This document shows, one piece after another, positions 43,093 to 52,523 of a stretch of DNA of 64,000 nt. Position 1 is the first letter of the stretch. Every line of letters starts with the position of its first letter. Position numbers and translations under genes: made by a program. Source of the DNA: Exiguobacterium sp. RIT594 (GTDB lineage Bacteria; Bacillota; Bacilli; Exiguobacteriales; Exiguobacteriaceae); the NCBI RefSeq assembly GCF_003339585.1, contig NZ_QPKF01000004.1, positions 62,001 through 126,000 on the forward strand, given 5' to 3'. The notes beneath the pieces were generated by a model. It did no database searches. It had not been told where the DNA came from and saw only the letters and a list, made by a program, of their open reading frames with translations.

Positions 43093-44586
43093 ATGAATGA
43101 ACTCATCAAACAATTAACAGAGCAGGCGGTCCGTCATAGGTTGATTGAACCGGAAGATACGGTATATGCCCGAAACCGGCTCTTATCGTTGCTCGGAGAA
43201 GCTGCATATGTGGATCCGGGCACAGTCGACACGCGTCCGATTCCTGATCTTTTGGACGAGATGATTGAACACCAGATCACGGCCGGGAAACTGGCACCGC
43301 GGCTGGATGAAAAAGAACGGCTGGCGGCAGAATTGATGGATGTGTTCGTCGATCGCCCGTCTCAAATTACTTCGACTTTCCGTCAGTTGTACGCTGAACA
43401 TCCGCAACAGGCGACTGACTATTTTTATCAGCTCAGTCAAGCGAATAATTATATCCAGACGAAACGCATCGCCAAAAACATCCAGTATCAAGCGGATACG
43501 GTCTACGGGGAAATCGACATTACGATCAACCTGTCGAAACCGGAAAAAGATCCCCGTGAAATCGCGGCAGCACAAACGGAGGTCGTCGAATCGACCTATC
43601 CGACCTGTCTCTTGTGTGTCGAAAACGTCGGATATGCCGGACGGAGCAATCATCCGGCCCGTGCCAATCACCGGATTGTGCCGCTGTCACTCAGCGGTGA
43701 ACCCTGGGCATTACAATATTCACCGTACGTCTATTACAACGAACACAGCATCATCTTGTCGCAGGAGCACCGGGACATGGTCATTAACCGTCAAGCCTTT
43801 GCGCGGTTGCTTGAATTCGTCGCCCAGTTCCCGCATTATTTTGCCGGATCCAATGCAGACCTGCCGATCGTCGGCGGATCGATTTTGACGCATGATCATT
43901 ATCAGGGCGGACGGTATGAATTTGCGATGGACCGGGCGAAGACGCTCCAAGAGTTCGTCCTACCGGATTATCCGGATGTGGCCGGTGAAACATTACATTG
44001 GCCGTTGACGGTCGTTCGGTTGAGCAGTACCGATGCTGACGCACTACTCGATGCGGCGGACGACGTCTACCGGACGTGGCTGACGTACGAAGATACCGAT
44101 CATCAGATTCTCGCAGCGACGGATGGTGTCCGCCATAATACGGTGACACCGATTGCCCGGATGCGTGGCGATCGCTTTGAACTGGATCTTGTCTTACGAA
44201 ACAACCGGACATCGACGGATCATCCGGACGGAATCTTCCATACCCATGCCGATATTCACCATATTAAACGTGAAAACATCGGTTTGATTGAAGTGATGGG
44301 ACTCGCCGTTTTACCGGCCCGTCTGTTAAGTGAGCTCGAGGAAGTCGAACAATTTGTGACAGGCACAGCCGCTTCGACGGCTCCTTCCCACCAAACATGG
44401 GCAACCGAATTGAAAGCAGCATACAACGGGCAAGACGTGACGGACTATGTCCGCCAGGCGGTCGCGGCTAAATTTGTCCGTGGTCTTGAAGACTGTGGTG
44501 TCTTTAAACAAACGCCGGAGGGACAGGCGGGACTTGACCGCTTCCTTGAAACGGTCAGCCGACAAGTGGCAGGTGATCGACGATGA
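43093..44586 (+). CDS. galT: Galactose-1-phosphate uridylyltransferase, class II
   Basis: A 497-residue enzyme of the Bacillota-type class II GalT family, longer than the Escherichia class. CLLCVENVGYAGRSNHPARA and GGSILTHDHYQGGRYEFAM (with the catalytic histidine region) are visible. It swaps UMP between UDP-glucose and galactose-1-phosphate. The ATG at 43093 follows AGGAGAG. An earlier in-frame ATG at 43012 lies inside galE. It overlaps galM by four bases (ATGA). Confidence 0.93.
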   Translation: MNELIKQLTEQAVRHRLIEPEDTVYARNRLLSLLGEAAYVDPGTVDTRPIPDLLDEMIEHQITAGKLAPRLDEKERLAAELMDVFVDRPSQITSTFRQLYAEHPQQATDYFYQLSQANNYIQTKRIAKNIQYQADTVYGEIDITINLSKPEKDPREIAAAQTEVVESTYPTCLLCVENVGYAGRSNHPARANHRIVPLSLSGEPWALQYSPYVYYNEHSIILSQEHRDMVINRQAFARLLEFVAQFPHYFAGSNADLPIVGGSILTHDHYQGGRYEFAMDRAKTLQEFVLPDYPDVAGETLHWPLTVVRLSSTDADALLDAADDVYRTWLTYEDTDHQILAATDGVRHNTVTPIARMRGDRFELDLVLRNNRTSTDHPDGIFHTHADIHHIKRENIGLIEVMGLAVLPARLLSELEEVEQFVTGTAASTAPSHQTWATELKAAYNGQDVTDYVRQAVAAKFVRGLEDCGVFKQTPEGQAGLDRFLETVSRQVAGDRR

Positions 44587-45602
44587 CGAAGCAGACACAA
44601 TTCATTCAGGAAACCGATCTCATTCGTCATACGCTGACGCAACCTGGAATCGAAGTCGAGATTTGGAATTATGGCGGTATCATCAATGACATTCGTGTTG
44701 CGGATCGGGATGGCCGGATCGAGAGTGTCGTCCTGGGTTTTGACACATTAAAGGAGTACCGGGACCATTCTCCATATTTCGGGGCCATCGTCGGCCGGGT
44801 CGCCGGGCGTATCGGACAAGCGCAAATGGAAGTGGAAGGAACCGTCTATCCACTGGCAGCAAATGATGGCACGCATCATCTGCACGGAGGCATCAAAGGA
44901 TTTGATCAAACACTTTTTGAAATCGTCGAAGCCGCAACGGACCGGCTTCACCTCCGGTTGTTCAGTCCGGACGGAACGGAAGGGTACCCCGGGAACGTTA
45001 CGCTCGATGCCATCTATCAGCTGGACGGTCTCGAATTGACGCTGACGATGCACGCGACAACGGATCAGACGACACCGTTGAATCTGACGAATCATACGTA
45101 CTGGAACCTGTCCGGAAACTTGAAACGGGACATCCTTGATCATCACTTGACGATCCCGAGTAAAACATATTTACCTGTTGGAGCAGATTTGTTGCCAACC
45201 GGTGAGTTGCGGGACGTGATGGGGACTCCCCTTGATTTTCGAACGGGACGGCAGATTCGAAGCGGCGCGGAATCCGGTCATCCGGAAACGGTAGCCGCGG
45301 GACATGGATATGATCATCCGTTTCTTTTATCGGGACAGCCGATTCGCTTGGAAGACGCATCTAGTGGCCGATCTCTTGAAGTAACGACGAATCAACCAGT
45401 CGTCATCCTTTATACGGGGACACAACTCGAGACGAATTACGAGATTCGCGGTGTCGGTGCTCGTCCTTCGCTCGGTCTGTGTCTTGAAACACAGGTCCAT
45501 CCGAATGCGGTGAACGAACCGGATTTCCCGGATATTTTGGTACAGCCGGATCAGACGTACAACTGGGAAACGACGTACCGGTTTGGCATAAACTCAGCAT
45601 AA
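44583..45602 (+). CDS. galM: Aldose 1-epimerase (mutarotase)
   Basis: A 339-residue mutarotase. The substrate motif NDGTHHLHGGIKGFD and the later NLTNHTYWNLSG contain the two conserved histidines, and LCLETQVHPNAVNEP has the catalytic glutamate. It converts beta-galactose released by the GH42 enzyme into the alpha form used by galactokinase. Last gene of the operon, translationally coupled to galT. Confidence 0.95.
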   Translation: MTKQTQFIQETDLIRHTLTQPGIEVEIWNYGGIINDIRVADRDGRIESVVLGFDTLKEYRDHSPYFGAIVGRVAGRIGQAQMEVEGTVYPLAANDGTHHLHGGIKGFDQTLFEIVEAATDRLHLRLFSPDGTEGYPGNVTLDAIYQLDGLELTLTMHATTDQTTPLNLTNHTYWNLSGNLKRDILDHHLTIPSKTYLPVGADLLPTGELRDVMGTPLDFRTGRQIRSGAESGHPETVAAGHGYDHPFLLSGQPIRLEDASSGRSLEVTTNQPVVILYTGTQLETNYEIRGVGARPSLGLCLETQVHPNAVNEPDFPDILVQPDQTYNWETTYRFGINSA

Positions 45603-45604
45603 AA

Positions 45605-45646
45605 AAAGAGAACGGATTCGATTGATATCGAGTTCGTTCTCTTTTG
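45605..45646. terminator. Bidirectional terminator after galM
   Basis: An 18-base stem (AAAGAGAACGGATTCGAT with ATCGAGTTCGTTCTCTTT, two wobbles) and a TGAT loop, with an A run before and a T run after. It ends both galM and the convergent ogt gene. Confidence 0.93.
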
Positions 45647-45651
45647 CTATG

Positions 45652-46167
45652 TTAGTGCGGTTGAGAAGAAGAAGTCTGTTCGATCGCGAGAAGTTGTCGC
45701 TTCATGTTCAGACCACCCCAATAACCCGTCAGATCTCCTTTTTTTCCGATGATTCGATGACAGGGAACGACGATCAGGACACGATTTTTACTGATGGCTG
45801 TTCCGACAGCGCGCGTCGCACCCGGTCGATAGATCTGCTTAGCGATATCGGAGTACGTCACCGTCACGCCGTACGGAACATGACATAAAGCCTGCCAGAC
45901 TTCCAATTGAAAGGGTGTACCGATCAAATGCAGCGGGAGGGAAAACCGGGTCCGTACCCCGTTTAAGTATTCAAGAAGTTGTTCCTGGTATGGTTGCATG
46001 ATAGGCGGATGCTCAATCAGATCAGCCCGGGGAAATTGTTTTCGGACCCAGTCGTCAAATAACTCCAACGGTTCATTTAACGCACCGACGTAACAGAGTC
46101 CGTTTTCCGTCGCGGCAATCGGAAACGATGTTTCGTTCCAGTTCAGCCGTGTAAAGTAGACTTCCAT
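45652..46167 (-). CDS. ogt: Methylated-DNA-protein-cysteine methyltransferase
   Basis: A 171-residue protein with the helix-turn-helix region PGATRAVGTAISKN and the active site IVVPCHRIIGKKG, whose cysteine accepts the alkyl group from O6-alkylguanine. FQLEVWQALCHVPYGVTVTY is the conserved entry. It is a one-use DNA repair protein. AAGGAGG precedes the ATG at 46167. It has its own transcript, between the bkd operon and the gal operon. Confidence 0.95.
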   Translation of the reverse strand: MEVYFTRLNWNETSFPIAATENGLCYVGALNEPLELFDDWVRKQFPRADLIEHPPIMQPYQEQLLEYLNGVRTRFSLPLHLIGTPFQLEVWQALCHVPYGVTVTYSDIAKQIYRPGATRAVGTAISKNRVLIVVPCHRIIGKKGDLTGYWGGLNMKRQLLAIEQTSSSQPH

Positions 46168-46197
46168 CGTCTGACCTCCTTCACAGTACAAATCCAG

Positions 46198-46240
46198 ACA
46201 ACAAACCGGACGTTACTCCAAAAAAGGAACGGTCCGGTTT
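46198..46240 (-). terminator. Hairpin after the dihydrolipoyl dehydrogenase gene
   Basis: AAACCGGAC and GTCCGGTTT, with further inner pairing, form a long stem directly after the stop at 46245. The following minus-strand sequence GTTTGTTG is only moderately T-rich, so termination strength is uncertain. Confidence 0.5.
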
Positions 46241-46244
46241 GATC

Positions 46245-47645
46245 TTACGACTTCGTTAATACGTCCTGCTGACGAGGCGGTAAATGAATCGCCTGCCCGA
46301 GTAAGGATTCGACGGCTTCGGTCCAGGCTTCATTCCGACTTGGATGCGGCATGACCGGAAAGCGGACGTCTTCTTCTTTCGCATGCAGTTCAAGCGCTTG
46401 AGAGAAGACGCCGGCCAGTTCGACGGCTCCTTCTCCAATCATATGAATACCGAGAATCAGGGTCGTGGTCGCATCGGAGATGACCTTGATGAAACCACTT
46501 CCCGCTTCAATCATCGTTGCCCCATTGGCATTAAGGGCAAATTGGCCGGTCCGGATCGAATGACCGGCGTCCGTTGCCGCCTGTTCCGTCAAGCCGATGG
46601 AGACGATTGGCGGAAGGGACCGGATGATGGTCGGATAATACGGCACCGTCGGATCGGCCAGTTGTCCGGCTAAATGTTCGGCCGTCCGTTTCGCTTCATG
46701 GATGGCCCGTGTCGCAATCGCCGGACCCGTTGTCACATCTCCGATCGCATAAATATGCGGACGGTTAGTCTGTCCGAATGGGTCGACGGGAATCGTTCCG
46801 TCCTCTGCTAACGTCACACCAATCCGCTCGAGTCCGAGTTCCAGCGTGTGCGGGACACGGGGTAACGATTGGAATAAAAATGGAGCGGACCAGGTCGTCT
46901 CCTGTCCCTGTTTGACGACCGTGACGGTGACCTCACCGTCTGCTTCGATGGCGGTCACGGTACCGGTGACTAATTGAATTTTTTGTTTTTTAAAGAGACG
47001 TCGCAATTCTTTCTCAAGACTTGGATCCAATCCGAACGTATCTGCAATCAACGTGACCGACGTCCCAAGAGCTTGAAAACTCATCGCGGCCTCAATCGCG
47101 ATATAGTCCTGTCCGATGATGACGAGACGTTCAGGTAATTCGGACAGCTGGTACAACTGTTCGGCATTTAAGACAGAAGGGGAGTCCTGTTCGATGCTGT
47201 GGCTTCCGGTCGCAATCACGACGTCGTTGAACCGGTACGTATCAAACTGATGCCCGAGCTCGACACCGATCCGATCATCCGCTAAGAAGGAAGCCGTTCC
47301 GTGAACGACTTCAATCGCGTTGGCCTGACAGAGCGATTCGACTCCTGTTCGTAATTGACGGATGGTCCGCTCCCGGTACTCGGCCAATTGACTGAAATCA
47401 TGTGTCGGATTGAAAGAAAAACCGAGAGCAGACATATGATTCATCTGCTGTTTGATATCTGCGGCATGAGCGACGACCTTGGACGGAATACATCCTTTGT
47501 TCAAACAAAGTCCACCGAGCTGTGCCTGCTCAATCAAGGTGACTTTGCGGCCCAATTGACTGGCACGGATCGCAGCGGTGTAACCGGCTGGACCGCCACC
47601 AAGAATCACTAAATCACGTTCTTGTGTCAGTTCACCTACGACCAT
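46245..47645 (-). CDS. lpdV: Dihydrolipoyl dehydrogenase (E3) of the branched-chain complex
   Basis: A 466-residue flavoenzyme. The FAD site is VILGGGPAGYTAA, the redox disulfide is C47/C52 in GGLCLNKGCIPSK, the second nucleotide site is around AIGDVTTGP, and the C-terminal catalytic histidine is in MPHPSRNEAW. It reoxidises the lipoyl group of E2 and passes electrons to NAD. The ATG abuts the E2 stop codon. Last gene of the bkd operon. Confidence 0.93.
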   Translation of the reverse strand: MVVGELTQERDLVILGGGPAGYTAAIRASQLGRKVTLIEQAQLGGLCLNKGCIPSKVVAHAADIKQQMNHMSALGFSFNPTHDFSQLAEYRERTIRQLRTGVESLCQANAIEVVHGTASFLADDRIGVELGHQFDTYRFNDVVIATGSHSIEQDSPSVLNAEQLYQLSELPERLVIIGQDYIAIEAAMSFQALGTSVTLIADTFGLDPSLEKELRRLFKKQKIQLVTGTVTAIEADGEVTVTVVKQGQETTWSAPFLFQSLPRVPHTLELGLERIGVTLAEDGTIPVDPFGQTNRPHIYAIGDVTTGPAIATRAIHEAKRTAEHLAGQLADPTVPYYPTIIRSLPPIVSIGLTEQAATDAGHSIRTGQFALNANGATMIEAGSGFIKVISDATTTLILGIHMIGEGAVELAGVFSQALELHAKEEDVRFPVMPHPSRNEAWTEAVESLLGQAIHLPPRQQDVLTKS

Positions 47646-48860
47646 TTAAATCAGCTCCATCAATAAAGTAGTGGGGTGTTCGATTAATCCGGCGAACCGG
47701 TTCGTAAAAGCGACAGCCGTCGCGCCGTCGGCGACACGGTGATCAAAGGACATCGAGAGATTCATCATCGAGCGGATGACGATTTGATCGTGGTCGTCGA
47801 CACAGACCCGTTTTTTTGTTTTGTGGAAGGCAATTAAAGCCGTTTCCGGGTAATTGATGATTGGCGTCGCTCCCGTACTTCCGAGGGGACCGACATTACT
47901 CATCGTGAACGTGCTTGGTTTCAGATCGGCAGCCCGCAAGTCGCCTGTCTTGGCACGGGCCGACAGTTCCGCGACACGCGTATGCAACTGTTGCATCGTC
48001 AGCTTGTCTGCGTCACGAACGACCGGGACAATCAGTCCGTCCGTCGTCTCGGTTGCGACACCAATATGATACTGTTGCTCGAGGATGATTTGTTCGTTGG
48101 CTTCATCGAGTTTTGCGTTAAAGACCGGGAAGTCCTGGAGTGCGACAATCAAGGCTTTGATGAAAAAGGCGTTAACACTGATTGGTTTACCGGCCGTCTT
48201 TAGTTCTTCGCGCAAAGCGAGCAAACGGGTCATATCCACTTCTTCGAAATGCGTAACGTGTGGAATCGTAAAGAGGGATTGCGTCATTTTTTTCGCAATT
48301 TGTTTCCGGATCCCACGGAACGGAATCGTTTCGACCGGGTTAGCAGAAAGTGTACTTGTCTGTTCGACGACATCGGTTTTCTCGACGGAAGTATCGGTAT
48401 CGAGGAACCGCCGGACATCTTCCTCTGTCACACGACCTGACGGATCAGAAGGCGGAACTTGTTCCAAATCAATTCCATGTTCACGTGCGATTTTACGCGT
48501 GTACGGTGTAGCCAAGACACGCCGATTATTTGACGGAACAGCCGGTGTGACGACAGGCGGCCGGACTTTGATTTGTTCCGTCGTCTGCCGGATCGGTTGT
48601 TCCGCAGTTACGGCCGTTTCTGTTTCAAGGGCTTCAATCAATAATAGGACCGTACCGACCGAGACGGTTTGACCGACAGGGATGATGAGGTCCGTAACGA
48701 CACCGGAAACCGGTGCCGGTAATTCAGCGACCATTTTATCGGTCGACACTTCGACGACAGGCTGGTCAATCGTAACACGATCCCCGACCCGGACCAGATA
48801 GTTCGCGATTTCACCTTCCGTCATCCCTTCACCGACGTCATGCAGCTTTACTTCAATCAT
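47646..48860 (-). CDS. bkdB: Branched-chain 2-oxoacid dehydrogenase E2 (lipoamide acyltransferase)
   Basis: A 404-residue protein. The N-terminal lipoyl domain has the lipoylated Lys42 in VSTDKMVAELPAP. A linker leads to a peripheral subunit-binding domain (ATPYTRKIAREHGIDLEQ) and a C-terminal acyltransferase with SFDHRVADGATA (catalytic HxxxDG). It moves acyl groups from E1 to CoA. AAGGAGTG precedes the ATG at 48860, just after the E1beta stop. Confidence 0.93.
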   Translation of the reverse strand: MIEVKLHDVGEGMTEGEIANYLVRVGDRVTIDQPVVEVSTDKMVAELPAPVSGVVTDLIIPVGQTVSVGTVLLLIEALETETAVTAEQPIRQTTEQIKVRPPVVTPAVPSNNRRVLATPYTRKIAREHGIDLEQVPPSDPSGRVTEEDVRRFLDTDTSVEKTDVVEQTSTLSANPVETIPFRGIRKQIAKKMTQSLFTIPHVTHFEEVDMTRLLALREELKTAGKPISVNAFFIKALIVALQDFPVFNAKLDEANEQIILEQQYHIGVATETTDGLIVPVVRDADKLTMQQLHTRVAELSARAKTGDLRAADLKPSTFTMSNVGPLGSTGATPIINYPETALIAFHKTKKRVCVDDHDQIVIRSMMNLSMSFDHRVADGATAVAFTNRFAGLIEHPTTLLMELI

Positions 48861-48872
48861 CACGTTCACTCC

Positions 48873-49871
48873 TTAAAAATCGACCGTACGCTGGATCGCT
48901 TCAAGCACACGCGTCGGCGTCGGGATGTAATGGTCCTCGAGGGCGAATAATGGAACAGGTACGTCGAACCCGGTGACACGGGCTACTGGGGCCCGTAAAT
49001 ATAAGAACGAAGTATCGTTGATCAACGCAAGCAAATCGTTGCCAAGACCCCCCATAGCTTGTGCTTCGTGGATGATGACAGCCCGTCCGGTTTTTTGAAC
49101 GGAGGCCGCAATCGTTTCACGATCAAGCGGATAGAGCGTCCGTAAATCAATCACTTCACAGGAAACACCACGGGTCGCAGCTTCCGTTGCGGCTTTTTGT
49201 GCGACTTGGACCATCGCTCCCCAAGCAATCAGCGTCACGTCCTGACCTTCGGTGACACATTTTGCTTTCCCGATTTCAATCGTATAGGCTTCACTCGGAA
49301 CCGGCTCCTTAAAGGCCCGGTAGCTCCGCATCGACTCGAGGAATAAGACCGGATCCGGATCTTCAATCGCCGCAATCAATAAACCTTTCGCATCATACGG
49401 AGTGGAGGGACAGACGACTTTTAAGCCCGGCATCGAAGTGAAAAGGGCTTCCGTGCTGTCGGAATGAATCTCCGGCGCCCGAATACCGGCACCATAAGGA
49501 GCCCGGATGACCATCGGCACGCCGTAACGTCCCATCGTCCGCATCCGGATCCGCGAGACGTGGGTCATGATTTGTTCGTAAGCAGGATAGATGAAGCCGA
49601 GAAATTGGATTTCGACAATCGGCTTAAATCCGTTGACCGCGAGACCGATTGACGTTCCGACGATTCCTGCTTCGCTCAGCGGCGTATCGATGATCCGGTC
49701 CTCACCGAACTCTTCCTGCAGACCGTCCGTCGCCCGGAAGACACCCCCGTTTTTCCCGACATCTTCACCTAGTACAAGCGTCGTCTCATCGTCCGTCAGT
49801 TTTGTCCGTAAGGCATCGGTAACAGCCTGGACGAGCGTCATCTCCGTTTGTCGATTGATCGGTGTCGCCAT
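48873..49871 (-). CDS. bkdAB: Branched-chain 2-oxoacid dehydrogenase E1 beta subunit
   Basis: A 332-residue transketolase-type beta subunit (LVLGEDVGKNGGVFRATDGL, then EIQFLGFIYPAYEQIMTHVS). Together with E1alpha it forms the heterotetramer that decarboxylates 2-oxoisovalerate, 2-oxoisocaproate and 2-oxo-3-methylvalerate with thiamine diphosphate. AGGGGGAA precedes the ATG, which follows the E1alpha stop by one base. Confidence 0.93.
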   Translation of the reverse strand: MATPINRQTEMTLVQAVTDALRTKLTDDETTLVLGEDVGKNGGVFRATDGLQEEFGEDRIIDTPLSEAGIVGTSIGLAVNGFKPIVEIQFLGFIYPAYEQIMTHVSRIRMRTMGRYGVPMVIRAPYGAGIRAPEIHSDSTEALFTSMPGLKVVCPSTPYDAKGLLIAAIEDPDPVLFLESMRSYRAFKEPVPSEAYTIEIGKAKCVTEGQDVTLIAWGAMVQVAQKAATEAATRGVSCEVIDLRTLYPLDRETIAASVQKTGRAVIIHEAQAMGGLGNDLLALINDTSFLYLRAPVARVTGFDVPVPLFALEDHYIPTPTRVLEAIQRTVDF

Positions 49872-49872
49872 C

Positions 49873-50925
49873 TTAATTCCCCCTTGCGGTCAGATAATCT
49901 GTTTTTTGACGGACTAAATCGTCCGGTAATGTTGCGTACGTATGATCGAACAAATCATTGACGTCAGGCGGCGGAAAGGCTTCCATCGTCTTGACGGCGG
50001 CTTCGACCTCTTCTTGATGCCGCGTCCGGATGGCTTCGATTTCCTGTTCATCGTAGAAGCCTTGTTCTTTCATGAAACCTTCCAAGCGGGTGAGGGGATC
50101 GATCCGGTCCCGGGAACGGTCCTGATCCCGGTATTTCGACGGATCATCTGCTGTCGTATGGGCACCGAATCGCCACGTGACCGCTTCAATCAAGGTTGGT
50201 CCGCCACCGGAGCGTGCCCGTTCCAGTGCAGTCTGCATCGTGAAATAAACGGCGAAGATATCATTGCCGTCAATCCGGACACTTGGCATACCATAGGCGA
50301 GTGCTTTTTGGGCAATTGTTTCCGAATGCATCTGTTTTTGAATCGGGACGGAAATCGCATAGCCATTGTTTTGATTAAACAGGATGACCGGAGCCTGGAA
50401 GACGCTGGCGAAGTTCATGCCTTCGTGGAAATCACCTTCCGATGTGGCTCCGTCCCCAAAGTAAGCGACGGCGACGTGGGTCGATCCTTTTCGTTTTTCT
50501 GCCCAGGCTGCACCGACTGCATGCGGGATTTGTGTGGCAATCGGAACAGCGGGCGGGAAGATATGCAACTCATCCGTCGGGACACAGCCTTCGACACGTC
50601 CGTTCCAATATAAAAATGTCCGGACCATGTCAGCGCCGAATGTCAGCGTCGCTCCGTGATCCCGGTATGTCGGGAAGACCCAGTCCTTGTCCTGCAATGC
50701 ATATGCACTGCCGACCTGTGCCGCTTCCTGTCCTTCAAACGGCGCATAGGTTCCGAGCCGTCCTTGACGCTGCAGATTGATGGCTTTCCGGTCGAATGTC
50801 CGGATCCGGTTCATATGTGTGAAGAGTGCGAGACTCAAGTCTTTTGTCAGCAAATCAGCTTTAGATGTATCGAGGACGTGTCCTGCATCATCAAGGATTC
50901 GGTAAATCGGAAATTCGGTTTTCAT
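49873..50925 (-). CDS. bkdAA: Branched-chain 2-oxoacid dehydrogenase E1 alpha subunit
   Basis: A 350-residue subunit with the thiamine diphosphate motif GDGATSEGDFHEGMNFASVF ending in NQNN, and RFGAHTTADDPSKYRD, which marks the branched-chain rather than pyruvate type. GGAGG precedes the ATG at 50925. It lies 15 bases after the leucine dehydrogenase gene, so the oxoacid produced there is used by the next enzyme in the same operon. Confidence 0.93.
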   Translation of the reverse strand: MKTEFPIYRILDDAGHVLDTSKADLLTKDLSLALFTHMNRIRTFDRKAINLQRQGRLGTYAPFEGQEAAQVGSAYALQDKDWVFPTYRDHGATLTFGADMVRTFLYWNGRVEGCVPTDELHIFPPAVPIATQIPHAVGAAWAEKRKGSTHVAVAYFGDGATSEGDFHEGMNFASVFQAPVILFNQNNGYAISVPIQKQMHSETIAQKALAYGMPSVRIDGNDIFAVYFTMQTALERARSGGGPTLIEAVTWRFGAHTTADDPSKYRDQDRSRDRIDPLTRLEGFMKEQGFYDEQEIEAIRTRHQEEVEAAVKTMEAFPPPDVNDLFDHTYATLPDDLVRQKTDYLTARGN

Positions 50926-50940
50926 TCGTGTCACCTCCAT

Positions 50941-52083
50941 TTAGTCGTTCCGGATGTTCCATTTCGGTTTGATCGTATTCGTAAAGATATTGTTATGGCG
51001 TGAGCGGATTTGAATCCGTTTGTTACACATCCGATTCGCTGCTTCGAGTGTCGTGATTGATTCCGCATGAGACTCGTGGAATACTTCGAGGACCGCATCA
51101 TAAATGTGCTTGGTTTTTAACAGGACACGTTCATGATTCGCACCGTATAATTCGTCGGCAACCTGAATCAAACCGCCGCCGTTGACGATATAATCGGGCG
51201 CATATAAAATACCGCGTTGCTGTAATTCGAGTGCCAGAGCATCGTCGGCAAGTTGATTGTTGGCCGATCCGCAGATGGCCTTACACTGGAGCTGTCCGAT
51301 GTTCGCTGCTTGGATGACACCGCCATAGGCACAAGGCACAAAGATGTCGGCATCCGTCAGATGAATTTCATGAGCGGCGATGACACGGACCGTTCCCGGC
51401 GTTTTTTCCGCTTGCTCGACGAGAGCAGCGAGAACGGATTCGCTCAAATCGGACACGTACAGGTTGGCACCGGCAGACAACAACTGTTCCGCAACTTTAT
51501 AGCCGACCTTTCCGAGTCCCTGGACAGCGTAACTGGCCCGGCTTAAATCATCCGATCCGTATAACGTTTCGACCGTTGCCCGTAAGCCGTAAATGACGCC
51601 TTCCGCCGTTGGAATCGATGAATCCCCGCTGCCGCCGAAAGCTTCCGGAATTCCGACGATCCGTGACGTTTCCCGGCTGGCATGGACGAAATCATCCATC
51701 GTCGTGCCCATATCCGTCCCGGTATAGAAACGTCCGCCGAGTGAATCGACGAATCGTCCGAAGGCCCGGAACAGTTCGGGGGTTTTGTCCGTCGCCGGAT
51801 TACCGATGATGACGGCTTTCCCGCCGCCGAAATCGACGTCGGCTGCTGCACATTTATACGTCATGCCACGTGACAGCCGCAAGACATCATCGAGTGCTTC
51901 GTCGACAGTCGAATACGGTGCCATGCGGCAACCACCGAGGGCGGGTCCGAGTGTCGTATCGTGAATGGCGATGATCGCCTGCAGACCGGAAATCGGATCG
52001 TTACAAAAAACGACTTGTTCGTGACCGGAAATTTTCTCCATGATGGATGGTGATGGATCCGTGGATGGGTTTAACATATTCAT
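50941..52083 (-). CDS. bcd: Leucine/branched-chain amino acid dehydrogenase
   Basis: A 380-residue Glu/Leu/Phe/Val dehydrogenase family enzyme. The catalytic-lysine region is [20 protein letters not shown], and the NAD domain has [18 protein letters not shown]. It deaminates leucine, isoleucine and valine to the 2-oxoacids. The C-terminus from about residue 352 ([10 protein letters not shown] onward) looks like a short extra extension. The ATG at 52083 follows AGGAGG, and a cre-like site lies just upstream. An in-frame ATG at 52119 overlaps the cre-like site and has no ribosome binding site. Confidence 0.93.
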   Translation of the reverse strand: MNMLNPSTDPSPSIMEKISGHEQVVFCNDPISGLQAIIAIHDTTLGPALGGCRMAPYSTVDEALDDVLRLSRGMTYKCAAADVDFGGGKAVIIGNPATDKTPELFRAFGRFVDSLGGRFYTGTDMGTTMDDFVHASRETSRIVGIPEAFGGSGDSSIPTAEGVIYGLRATVETLYGSDDLSRASYAVQGLGKVGYKVAEQLLSAGANLYVSDLSESVLAALVEQAEKTPGTVRVIAAHEIHLTDADIFVPCAYGGVIQAANIGQLQCKAICGSANNQLADDALALELQQRGILYAPDYIVNGGGLIQVADELYGANHERVLLKTKHIYDAVLEVFHESHAESITTLEAANRMCNKRIQIRSRHNNIFTNTIKPKWNIRND

Positions 52084-52104
52084 AGTAAGCATCCTCCTGA
52101 CTTT

Positions 52105-52118
52105 AGTAAGCGCTTTCA
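52105..52118 (-). promoter_or_regulatory. cre-like CcpA site before the leucine dehydrogenase gene
   Basis: On the minus strand TGAAAGCGCTTACT matches TGWAANCGNTNWCA at 13 of 14 positions (last base differs). It lies between the thioesterase stop and the leucine dehydrogenase start, so CcpA could act as a roadblock or promoter repressor for the bkd genes. Confidence 0.6.
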
Positions 52119-52127
52119 TTTTGCTCT

Positions 52128-52523
52128 TTAAAAAACACGCGGCGTCAACTTTTCCTGAATCAGCTGCTTCGTTAAAATGATTTGTTTGACTTCTCCAAGA
52201 CCGATGACACGATCGCCGTGTCTGACTTCGACTTTGGCTAATACGCGGTCGGATGTGAGTTCGCTGACAGTAGCTTCAATCCGGATAGTGGATCCAAGTG
52301 TCGCCATTCCTAAATGCTTCAAGGAAACAGCACCACCGACTCCTTCTTCCTCTTCTTCCAGGTAGGGGAGGATGAGTTTTCGAGCGGCCCATTCCATATG
52401 ATAGACCATCGAGACAGTCGAGTAAGCCGGGTGGACGACCACACCTTCAAACTGAGCGAACATTTCTTCTGTGACAATCGCCTCGATGACAGCAGAGTCG
52501 CCGAGCGACAAACCGTTTTTCAT
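52128..52523 (-). CDS. FlK-like hotdog-fold acyl-CoA thioesterase
   Basis: A 131-residue hotdog protein. [20 protein letters not shown], the [20 protein letters not shown] segment and the acidic loop EEEEEG recall the FlK (fluoroacetyl-CoA thioesterase) subgroup, where such a threonine/glutamate/histidine set hydrolyses short acyl-CoAs. Here it may free CoA from acyl- or phenylacetate-type thioesters. AAGGGGG precedes the ATG. It is the first gene of the leftward operon and directly faces the phenylacetate operon, so it may serve both. Confidence 0.75.
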   Translation of the reverse strand: MKNGLSLGDSAVIEAIVTEEMFAQFEGVVVHPAYSTVSMVYHMEWAARKLILPYLEEEEEGVGGAVSLKHLGMATLGSTIRIEATVSELTSDRVLAKVEVRHGDRVIGLGEVKQIILTKQLIQEKLTPRVF

